This document shows positions 1 to 5,351 of a stretch of 5,920 nt of DNA, piece after piece. Origin of the DNA: Nitratifractor sp964650685. GTDB lineage: Bacteria > Campylobacterota > Campylobacteria > Campylobacterales > Sulfurovaceae. A model generated the notes under the pieces. The model saw nothing but the letters and a program-made list of their open reading frames with translations. It was not told where the DNA came from and made no database searches. A program made the position numbers and the translations under genes. How positions within the stretch are numbered: the stretch's first letter is position 1; the number at the start of each line of letters is the position of its first letter. The stretch lies in the NCBI GenBank assembly GCA_964650685.1, contig CAZYUW010000114.1, forward strand, positions 1-5,920, written 5' to 3'.

Positions 1-807
1 ACCGCTGCCACCATGAAAAACGAAATTGACGGGCTTTGATATCGTCTGTAACTTTCGCTCGATATATTTTTGTGAGTTGTCAAGGATCCTGGGCTCCAAT
101 CTGACATTACCAGGCTTGTAGACACCATGAACATTACCAAAAGATGCGGCTATGGTAAATCTGCTGCTGATCCTGCTTAGACGCTCGTAGGCTTCACAAA
201 CCTCTTCGGGCTGTGTATACAAAGAAGCATTGTCTACATGAGTGTTGTCCACACCGTCCTCTTCGCCTCCCGTGATCCCAAGCTCTATCTCCAGCGTCAT
301 GCCTATACGACTCATTCTTTCGAGATACTTTTCGCATGTCGTTAGATTATCCTCCAGAGGTTCTTCGGAAAGATCCAGCATGTGAGACGAAAAAAGAGGC
401 TTACCGTACTTTTCGTAATGCTCCTCACTCGCAGCGATCAACCCGTCTATCCACGGCAGCAGCTTTCTTGCCGCATGATCGGTATGCAGAATTACCGGTA
501 CTCCGTACGCCTCTGCCATCAATTGCACATGCTTGGCGCCACTGATGGCACCGAGTATGGCGGCCTTTTCATTTTCGTTCTTGAGGCCTTTGCCGGCATA
601 GAAAGACGCGCCACCGTTACTGAACTGAATGATTACGGGAGATTTGACCTCGGCCGCAGCCTCCAGAACGGCGTTTACCGAATCGGTTCCAACCACATTT
701 ACGGCCGGAAGCGCGTAGCCACCATCCTTTGCCGCTAGAAATACGGCCTGAACATCATCACCGGTCAACACTCCCGGTTTGACGGATAACGCAGTCTCAG
801 TAGCCAT
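1..807 (-). CDS. fba: Class II fructose-bisphosphate aldolase (FbaA type), 3' end cut by window edge
   Basis: Cytoplasmic enzyme that reversibly cleaves fructose-1,6-bisphosphate to dihydroxyacetone phosphate and glyceraldehyde-3-phosphate; in this phylum it is thought to serve mainly gluconeogenesis. The frame is open from ATG at 807 to base 1, giving 269 codons of roughly 355 expected for the class IIA family. Visible motifs: HTDHAARK (residues 108-115) with the catalytic Asp110 and zinc ligand His111; LEIELGITGGEEDGVDN (172-188) with zinc ligand Glu175; NVHGVYKPG (225-233) with His227; and FHGGSG at the edge with His265. These match E. coli Asp109, His110, Glu174, His226 and His264 with a constant offset of one. 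The start is backed by AAGGGGG six bases upstream (814-820). It begins 18 bases after the stop of the small chaperone-like gene, so cotranscription is likely. The remaining C-terminal quarter, including the rest of the phosphate-binding site, lies outside. Confidence 0.96.
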   Translation of the reverse strand, partial: MATETALSVKPGVLTGDDVQAVFLAAKDGGYALPAVNVVGTDSVNAVLEAAAEVKSPVIIQFSNGGASFYAGKGLKNENEKAAILGAISGAKHVQLMAEAYGVPVILHTDHAARKLLPWIDGLIAASEEHYEKYGKPLFSSHMLDLSEEPLEDNLTTCEKYLERMSRIGMTLEIELGITGGEEDGVDNTHVDNASLYTQPEEVCEAYERLSRISSRFTIAASFGNVHGVYKPGNVRLEPRILDNSQKYIERKLQTISKPVNFVFHGGSG

Positions 808-825
808 CTTCAACCCCCTTTCGCT

Positions 826-1413
826 CTACTTTTTGTCGCTGCTCTTCTTGGTAGTTGTCTTGGTTTTTTTACTGGAACCACTCGTGCTCTTTTTGGTTGT
901 GCTTTTCTTTTTCTTTTTGCCTGGATTGTAGTCTATTGTCGCTTTTTTAAGCAGATTTTTTATGAACTTCTCCTGCATCATTCTGAACTTCAGGCCGTTT
1001 TTTATCTTTTCGAACGGTATGGCCTTGCCTTTATTCTCGCCTTTTTTATATGTAAAGAATCTCTTTTTGTTCTTTTCGTAAAACTTCTTCACCTCTTCGT
1101 CGCTGACTTTTTCTTTTATCGCGCTTCTCTCCACCCAGTACTTGACTATAGCCTCGTGCTGCTGCTCTTTTGTAAGTTTTTTCTTCGCGGTTTCCAGGAG
1201 AAGTTTTCTCTTGGCCAGCATTCTGATAACCCGTTTTCTATCTTTCTTTTTGAGCATATAGTATGTAGCTTTGCCTCTCGTAGCAGCCTTGACAAAAGCA
1301 TCGGCCTCTTTCTGTGTGATAGGATAACCGTTGACGGTAGCTAGCACTTTCGCGTAAACCCCTACCGTTCCTATCAATACCAACAACAGCAACGCTCTTT
1401 TGAATTTCGTCAT
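826..1413 (-). CDS. Exported SurA/PEB4-like protein lacking the parvulin domain, with Lys/Ser/Thr-rich tail
   Basis: 195 residues. The N-terminus is a typical Sec signal peptide: TKFKR, then a leucine-rich core, with likely cleavage after GVYA (residue 21). The mature protein opens with KVLATVNGYPIT, the signature start of the SurA N-terminal chaperone domain. MLAKRKLLLETAKK (65-78) matches RLIERELLLEAAKK in the neighbouring isomerase, and EEVKKFYEKNKKRF (106-119) matches its EAKEYYRNNPDKF. Where that neighbour then carries its parvulin domain, this protein has only about 13 residues and goes directly to the closing helix FEKIKNGLKFRMMQEKF (134-150) and ATIDYN. The last 32 residues (164-195) contain 14 Lys and 14 Ser/Thr. 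It is therefore probably a periplasmic holdase-type chaperone, or a protein derived from one, without isomerase activity; that function is inferred. AAAGGAA lies seven bases before the ATG. It sits between the isomerase and fba genes, on the same strand as both, and probably arose by duplication of the isomerase gene. Confidence 0.88.
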   Translation of the reverse strand: MTKFKRALLLLVLIGTVGVYAKVLATVNGYPITQKEADAFVKAATRGKATYYMLKKKDRKRVIRMLAKRKLLLETAKKKLTKEQQHEAIVKYWVERSAIKEKVSDEEVKKFYEKNKKRFFTYKKGENKGKAIPFEKIKNGLKFRMMQEKFIKNLLKKATIDYNPGKKKKKSTTKKSTSGSSKKTKTTTKKSSDKK

Positions 1414-1462
1414 CTTCTATTTCCTTTCGCTGATTTTTCCATGATCGTAAATTTTGGATTTC

Positions 1463-1471
1463 ATGATACCA
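1463..1471 (-). promoter_or_regulatory. Candidate internal promoter upstream of the parvulin-less gene
   Basis: On the minus strand TGG-TATCAT forms an extended -10 with one mismatch, inside the 66-base gap after the peb4 stop. Initiation near 1456 would give a leader of about 43 bases to the ATG at 1413, allowing the small gene and fba to be expressed apart from the isomerase. No -35 box or terminator is seen in the gap. Confidence 0.3.
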
Positions 1472-1479
1472 GATAAAAC

Positions 1480-2361
1480 TTAATCGTTTTTCTTCCCGGT
1501 ACTGTCGTTCTTGTCGCTTCCTAGAGACTTCACTGCCGTATCGAGGATCTCTATGTCGGCACTCTTTTTCATCGCCTCGATCTCTTTTTCCATTCTTTTG
1601 GCGAAATTTTCCTTTTTGAGCTCTCTGAGAATTTCCGATTTGATCTCATCGAAATCGACTGTTCCAGCAGGTTTTTTCTCCACGACATATATCACATGCC
1701 AGCCATACTGGCTGTGGACGGGCTCCAGACTCAACTCACCTGCTTTCATGGAAAAGGCCTTCTCTTCGAACTCTTTCAGCATCTGGTTTCTGCCGAAAAA
1801 TCCGAGATCTCCTCCACTTTGCGCCGAGGGGGCTATAGACCTCTCTTTGGCCAATTCTATAAATCTCTTCTCGAGCTCTTTGCCTTTGAGGGTTTTCAAT
1901 TCGTCGATGATCTCTCTCGCACTCTTTTCCTCTTTGAGAAGTATGTGTCTGGCATGCACCTTCTCCGGAGATTTGAACTTGTCGGGATTGTTTCTATAGT
2001 ACTCTTTCGCCTCGCTGGCGCTGACTATCGTCTCTTCGAAAGACTTCTGCAGCAGTGCCTTGATCATTATCTCCTCTTTGGCTCTGCGCAACTCTTCGCG
2101 AAAAAAATCACTCTTTTCTATATCGCTCTTTTTCGCCGCTTCGAGAAGCAACTCCCTCTCTATGAGCCTGTTTATGACATCCCGTCTGTCTTCGGGACTT
2201 ATCATCCCATAATCGAGTATGGGCTGCGTAGATTTGATAAAGATATTCGCCTCTTTTTTATCTATGGTTTTGCCGTTGACTCTGGCGATCGCTTCAGACG
2301 CGGAGACACTGCCTGCGACGACCAAAAACAGCATCGAAATCATCAATCCGGTTCTTTTCAT
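1480..2361 (-). CDS. peb4: Periplasmic peptidyl-prolyl cis-trans isomerase, SurA/PEB4 type
   Basis: 293-residue exported folding factor that isomerises X-Pro bonds and chaperones outer-membrane proteins in transit through the periplasm. In C. jejuni the homologue is PEB4/Cbf2, linked to adhesion and membrane-protein assembly. Order of parts: signal peptide 1-21 (cleavage after SVSA); SurA-type N-terminal chaperone region about 22-130 beginning with AIARVNGKTID; a single parvulin (PpiC) domain about 133-228 with VHARHILL (135-142), SGGDLGFFGRNQM (182-194) and YGWHVIYV (219-226); C-terminal helix about 237-272 that packs back on the chaperone domain in this family; and a polar tail ending in GKKND. 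C. jejuni PEB4 is about 273 residues, so the tail accounts for most of the extra length. The start follows AAGGAAG at 2365-2371, with a short gap of three bases to the ATG. It faces nth across a 182-base divergent spacer and is probably the first gene of an operon reaching fba. Confidence 0.94.
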   Translation of the reverse strand: MKRTGLMISMLFLVVAGSVSASEAIARVNGKTIDKKEANIFIKSTQPILDYGMISPEDRRDVINRLIERELLLEAAKKSDIEKSDFFREELRRAKEEIMIKALLQKSFEETIVSASEAKEYYRNNPDKFKSPEKVHARHILLKEEKSAREIIDELKTLKGKELEKRFIELAKERSIAPSAQSGGDLGFFGRNQMLKEFEEKAFSMKAGELSLEPVHSQYGWHVIYVVEKKPAGTVDFDEIKSEILRELKKENFAKRMEKEIEAMKKSADIEILDTAVKSLGSDKNDSTGKKND

Positions 2362-2370
2362 ATACTTCCT
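2360..2370. repeat. Start-proximal arm of 11-bp inverted repeat at the peb4 start
   Basis: ATATACTTCCT on the plus strand; on the minus (coding) strand it reads AGGAAGTATAT and contains the Shine-Dalgarno core, the spacer and the first two bases of the ATG of the isomerase gene. It is perfectly complementary to the arm at 2434-2444. Confidence 0.85.
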
Positions 2371-2433
2371 TGACTATACTTTGCGTTACGATTTGTGGTG
2401 TCTCTATCCATTACATTACGACAAATTTCGGTT

Positions 2434-2444
2434 AGGAAGTATAT
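2434..2444. repeat. Promoter-side arm of 11-bp inverted repeat upstream of peb4
   Basis: AGGAAGTATAT on the plus strand, the perfect inverted copy of 2360-2370, 63 bases away. It also contains the candidate TATACT -10 hexamer of the minus strand. If transcribed, it would be able to pair with the ribosome binding site of the isomerase mRNA. Confidence 0.85.
2438..2443 (-). promoter_or_regulatory. Candidate -10 element for the peb4 operon
   Basis: On the minus strand TATACT matches TATAAT in five of six positions. Initiation near 2431 would give a leader of about 70 bases before the ATG at 2361. No good -35 box lies 17 bases upstream; the spacer region is A/T-rich (TTAATTAAC, TATTTAAAA). This is the best-looking element in the spacer, but a promoter further upstream on the same strand is not excluded. 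Confidence 0.35.
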
Positions 2445-2460
2445 CTACTCTTTTTAAATA

Positions 2461-2470
2461 GTTAATTAAC
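2461..2470. repeat. Perfect 10-bp palindrome in the divergent spacer
   Basis: GTTAATTAAC reads the same on both strands. It lies in the most A/T-rich part of the nth/peb4 spacer, 18 bases upstream of the candidate peb4 -10. It could be a regulator site, but A/T-rich palindromes of this size also occur by chance, and no known operator is recognised. Confidence 0.4.
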
Positions 2471-2507
2471 CAAAAATGTCCCTTTCAACCCATACGATGC
2501 CCTGATA

Positions 2508-2516
2508 TGCTATGAT
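2508..2516 (+). promoter_or_regulatory. Candidate extended -10 promoter element of nth
   Basis: TGC followed by TATGAT matches the TGn-TATAAT extended -10 with one mismatch. Initiation about seven bases downstream, near 2523, would give a 20-base leader containing the GGAGG site, a sensible fit to the GTG start. No convincing -35 box is seen at 16-18 bases, which is common for extended -10 promoters. The hexamer is centred on the dyad GCTAT-G-ATAGC (2509-2519). Confidence 0.5.
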
Positions 2517-2519
2517 AGC
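2509..2519. repeat. 11-bp dyad GCTAT-G-ATAGC over the nth -10
   Basis: Two perfect five-base arms flank one central base. The arms coincide with the TATGAT hexamer, so a protein bound here would cover the nth promoter. An alternative is that the symmetry is incidental to a TATNATA-like -10. Confidence 0.4.
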
Positions 2520-2532
2520 CAAAATCGATACC

Positions 2533-2537
2533 GGAGG
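2533..2537 (+). promoter_or_regulatory. Ribosome binding site deciding the GTG start of nth
   Basis: GGAGG sits six bases before GTG at 2544. It is the strongest Shine-Dalgarno match near this gene, and it settles GTG as the start rather than an internal codon. Confidence 0.8.
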
Positions 2538-2543
2538 CAGCCT

Positions 2544-3206
2544 GTGCACCGCAAAAAGAGAATCACACTATCGACGAAAGCAGAAATCGAAGAGATAAAA
2601 AAGCTATTCATCGAACACTATCCCGACAGCGTGACGGAGCTCAGATACTCCACCCTGTACGAGCTCCTGGTGTGCGTGATGCTCTCGGCACAGTGCACCG
2701 ACAAAAGAGTCAACCTCATCACCCCGGCCCTTTTCGAGCGCTATCCCGATATCGGGAGTATGGCCAAAGCCGATGTGGACGATATCAGAGAGATCATCAA
2801 AAGCTGCTCCTTTTTCAACAACAAGGCCAAAAATCTGATCGCCATGAGCCAAATGGTCATCTCCGAATATGACGGAGAGATTCCGCTGGATAGAGATGAA
2901 CTGATCAAGCTGCCGGGCGTGGGGCAAAAGACCGCCAATGTGGTGATGATCGAATATGCCGGCGCCAACTACATGGCGGTCGATACGCATGTATTCAGAG
3001 TGGCTCACCGCCTTGGGCTGAGCGATGCCTCGACAGTCAAACAGACCGAAGATGATCTCGTGCACAGATTCGAAACGGATCTAAATCGTCTGCATCAGGC
3101 GATGGTGTTGTTCGGGCGCTATATCTGCAAAGCTGTCAAACCGGAGTGCGAAAAGTGCTTTTTGAGCAAATACTGCAAGAGCAAAGAGAGTTTTTCGGCT
3201 AAGTAG
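2544..3206 (+). CDS. nth: Endonuclease III (DNA glycosylase/AP lyase)
   Basis: 220-residue bifunctional base-excision-repair enzyme that removes oxidised pyrimidines and nicks the abasic site by beta-elimination. The helix-hairpin-helix LPGVGQKTANVV (123-134) carries catalytic Lys129. AVDTHVFRVAHR (145-156) carries catalytic Asp147. The Lys-Asp spacing of 18 equals that of E. coli Lys120/Asp138. The [4Fe-4S] cluster ligands are Cys195, Cys202, Cys205 and Cys211 in the exact C-X6-C-X2-C-X5-C pattern. LLVCVMLSAQCTDKRVN (41-57) is the characteristic N-terminal helix motif. The start is GTG at 2544, chosen because GGAGG (2533-2537) lies six bases upstream; this gives nine residues more ahead of the catalytic lysine than in E. 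coli. Length is close to the family norm (E. coli 211). It is transcribed away from the isomerase gene, and its last eight bases overlap the 3' end of recG on the other strand. Confidence 0.97.
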   Translation: MHRKKRITLSTKAEIEEIKKLFIEHYPDSVTELRYSTLYELLVCVMLSAQCTDKRVNLITPALFERYPDIGSMAKADVDDIREIIKSCSFFNNKAKNLIAMSQMVISEYDGEIPLDRDELIKLPGVGQKTANVVMIEYAGANYMAVDTHVFRVAHRLGLSDASTVKQTEDDLVHRFETDLNRLHQAMVLFGRYICKAVKPECEKCFLSKYCKSKESFSAK

Positions 3207-5019
3207 AACTTTTGTATCTATCCAGTCTCATGGATGCTTCGTCGACTATGCGCTCATCCTCGGCCGGATCGAACCAGCGAAACTTCTCGCCGCTCTGGAT
3301 GGTGCCGTCGAGTATATCTCCGCTGCTGCGGTATGCCAGATCCAGCCTCGCTATCTCGAAACCGTTCATCGTGGAGCAAAAACGCCTGAGCCTCTCATTG
3401 TCCGGATCGTTGGTATAGAGATAGCAGTGGCTCTCCTGCCCCATGCGCCCCACCCTGCCTCTAAGTTGATGCAGCGTGGCCAGCCCCAGTCTCTCGGCTC
3501 CAACGATAACGACGGTGCTGAGCAGCGGCAGGGATATCCCCACCTCCACGACCGTCGTAGCCAGCAGTATGCGGCCGCTCTCTCTGAAGCGCAGGAGTAT
3601 CTCCTCCTTTTCCCTGTCTTTGCCATGGGTGACGAACACACCCTCGAAACGGCTCTCCCAGAAGCCTCTCGCTTCGTCTATAGACTGATACGGTATCTCC
3701 GAGCTCTCTTCCACGAGAGGATATACGATCAGTACCTGCCTGCCTCCGGAGAGCTCTGATTTGATATGTTTCATCAGTTTCGGGAAATCGCTCCTGCCTA
3801 TCACATGCGATGAGATATTTTTCTCGAATGGGGTCTGCTCTATGAGAGATACATCCACGAGGCGAGACTCCATCATCGCCTGTGTTCTGGGTATGGGGGT
3901 GGCCGAGAACTGCAGATAGTGAGGTCTCTTATCTCCGTCGCTTACCATCGCCTCCAGCATCGCCCTCTGTCTCGTTCCGAAACGGTGCTGCTCATCCACC
4001 ATCACCAGAGCCGCGGGAGGCAGGTCATCCAGATAGAGCAGCGCGTGGGTGCCTATGACGAAATCGGCATCGATATACGAACCCTCCGTTCTGTCCCGTA
4101 TCACCAACGCCGTCTTCATATCCGCGGGGAGGTACTTTCGCGCCTCTTCATAAAGCTGCATAGCCAGAATGGAAGTGGGAGCCATCAGCAGACTGCGATC
4201 GCTTCCCGCCACAACCGCAGCAGCCAGTATCACCATGGTTTTGCCGCTGCCGACATCGCCTATGATCATGCGCCTCGCGGCTCTGTCGCTTCTGCGCAGA
4301 TCCTCCGATATCTCCGTGATGGCGCGCTTCTGGTCATCCGTAAGGTCAAATGGCAAAGAGTCTATGAACGACGCGACACTCCCCCGCAGAGACATCAGAG
4401 CCGGATAGTCGTGCCGTTTGGCTGAGAGCTTGCGCATATGGTTGTACGCCTCCGTGAACTTCAGCGTATCTATCGTCCTTTTTTCCGCAAGCGTATCGCC
4501 TGAAACGCGGTTCTTTTCGTCTGGAAAGTGCAATGAGTACAAGATAGCGGCCTCTTTTTCGTTCAGACCCTCTCTCATCAGTGACCCGACAGTGATATAT
4601 CGCCCGATCAGCTCTCTGATCTCACTCTCTTTGAGTGGAGTTTTGTATCGGGGCACTACGCGTCCATGATCTTTGATCGATCTGGGCTGAACTATCTGCA
4701 ATGAGCCTTTGAACTGTGTGACTCTGCCTTGAATGACATGTGTGCTGCCTTCGACAAAAAGTCTGTAGTGGTATGGAGTGGCATTGAAAAAAACGGCCAT
4801 GATGGAGCGCCTGAAGCGGGTGAGAAAAAACTCCACCCTCATCTGCCCCGCTTTCGACGAACGGGTGCGCACTACAGCTTCGAAAGTGTTTGTTTTGCCG
4901 ATCTCGATGGAGTCGGAAAGCCGCGTATCATCATACGACGAGGGTACTATAAGCGCCAGATCCAGCAGTGTGCGGATCTTGAGCCTGCCAAAAAGTCTCC
5001 TGCTCTCATCCTCTCCCAT
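3199..5019 (-). CDS. recG: ATP-dependent DNA helicase RecG, short form
   Basis: 606-residue branched-DNA translocase that regresses stalled replication forks and processes Holliday junctions, R-loops and D-loops in the cytoplasm. An N-terminal wedge/OB-like region occupies about 30-125. Then come the helicase motifs: FDLTDDQKRAI (224-234), Walker A GDVGSGKT (254-261), MAPTSILAMQ (279-288), Walker B DEQHRFG (342-348), FSATPIPRT (371-379), LIVYPLVEES (430-439), THGKDREKEE (464-473), ILLATTVVEVGISLP (484-498) and HQLRGRVGRMGQ (517-528). The C-terminal region DLAYRSSGDILDGT (560-573) corresponds to the TRG translocation hairpin, although the second Arg and the Pro of the E. coli-type RGPGE are replaced. 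E. coli RecG has 693 residues. The shorter N-terminus fits Campylobacterota RecG (about 607 in C. jejuni, from memory), so truncation is not implied. The start at 5019 is supported by AGAGGGG at 5028-5034, eight bases upstream. Confidence 0.96.
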   Translation of the reverse strand: MGEDESRRLFGRLKIRTLLDLALIVPSSYDDTRLSDSIEIGKTNTFEAVVRTRSSKAGQMRVEFFLTRFRRSIMAVFFNATPYHYRLFVEGSTHVIQGRVTQFKGSLQIVQPRSIKDHGRVVPRYKTPLKESEIRELIGRYITVGSLMREGLNEKEAAILYSLHFPDEKNRVSGDTLAEKRTIDTLKFTEAYNHMRKLSAKRHDYPALMSLRGSVASFIDSLPFDLTDDQKRAITEISEDLRRSDRAARRMIIGDVGSGKTMVILAAAVVAGSDRSLLMAPTSILAMQLYEEARKYLPADMKTALVIRDRTEGSYIDADFVIGTHALLYLDDLPPAALVMVDEQHRFGTRQRAMLEAMVSDGDKRPHYLQFSATPIPRTQAMMESRLVDVSLIEQTPFEKNISSHVIGRSDFPKLMKHIKSELSGGRQVLIVYPLVEESSEIPYQSIDEARGFWESRFEGVFVTHGKDREKEEILLRFRESGRILLATTVVEVGISLPLLSTVVIVGAERLGLATLHQLRGRVGRMGQESHCYLYTNDPDNERLRRFCSTMNGFEIARLDLAYRSSGDILDGTIQSGEKFRWFDPAEDERIVDEASMRLDRYKSST

Positions 5020-5043
5020 CCGCCTAACCCCTCTTTTTGGACA

Positions 5044-5052
5044 ATATTAGCA
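5044..5052 (-). promoter_or_regulatory. Candidate promoter -10 of recG
   Basis: On the minus strand TGC-TAATAT has the extended TGn motif but matches the hexamer in only four of six positions. It would start transcription near 5037, giving an 18-base leader that contains the AGAGGGG site. The position is good and the match is modest. Confidence 0.3.
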
Positions 5053-5351
5053 CACAGCGGCTAAAGTATGGGATCTCTTGTCGGGATCTATCGACAACTT
5101 GATCTTTTTCATTGGTCTGCGCCGACATATTGACACCGGAGAGGCGAACATAAAACAGCAAGCAAATATTCCACTTCGAAATTTTTATGTGATTGCATAT
5201 CGCGCTATTAATAATAAATTTGCGGATACGCGATGCCATTCGGTACTGGTGTGGCGCATCATAAGGTTACCAATGTCGCCTGAGATATACCCCTTATACT
5301 CCCTGTTGGTGATCCGGGAAGGCTGGGAACAATTTGCGACAACATCTCCTT
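5053..5351. other. Intergenic stretch with no supported gene
   Basis: Between the recG upstream signals and the ankyrin gene stop I can support no gene. It holds a small hairpin, TTGTCG (5078-5083) with CGACAA (5092-5097) around an eight-base loop, and an imperfect 13-base tandem starting GGGATCT (5070 and 5083). Its left and middle parts are A/T-rich (for example TTAATAATAAATTT near 5208), while 5240-5340 is visibly richer in G+C. A 98-codon frame on the plus strand begins with TTG at 5078 inside that hairpin and has no good ribosome site. A 71-codon minus-strand frame (5024-5239) has low-quality composition. A 57-codon stop-to-stop frame on the minus strand (5188-5358) looks more protein-like but lacks a start. 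The stretch could be the remnant of a lost gene or element. Confidence 0.5.

Noticed and set aside
336..738. Two plus-strand open frames (69 and 118 codons)
   Set aside because: They lie wholly inside the aldolase gene on the opposite strand, whose catalytic motifs are unmistakable, and their products have no recognisable features.
1440..1467. Direct repeat CATGAT spaced 22 bases in the peb4-downstream gap
   Set aside because: Six-base direct repeats are expected by chance, and the second copy is explained by the candidate -10 element.
1511..2461. Plus-strand frames of 162, 225 and 80 codons
   Set aside because: They are antisense to the isomerase gene or run out of it into the promoter region. 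The isomerase frame has a signal peptide and parvulin motifs, while these have none.
3919..4425. 168-codon plus-strand frame opposite recG
   Set aside because: It is opposite the RecG helicase motifs and has a histidine/arginine-rich composition typical of a complement-strand shadow.
5078..5109. Hairpin TTGTCG/CGACAA followed by a short T-run as a terminator
   Set aside because: The stem has only six pairs, the T-run begins seven bases after it, and no plus-strand gene ends here; on the minus strand no T-run follows.
5024..5239. 71-codon minus-strand frame just upstream of recG
   Set aside because: No ribosome site, atypical composition and overlap with the likely recG promoter argue against a real gene.
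5264..5350. 28-codon frame directly after the ankyrin stop, preceded by AAGGAG
   Set aside because: The AAGGAG abuts the ATG with no spacing, and the short product has no recognisable feature.
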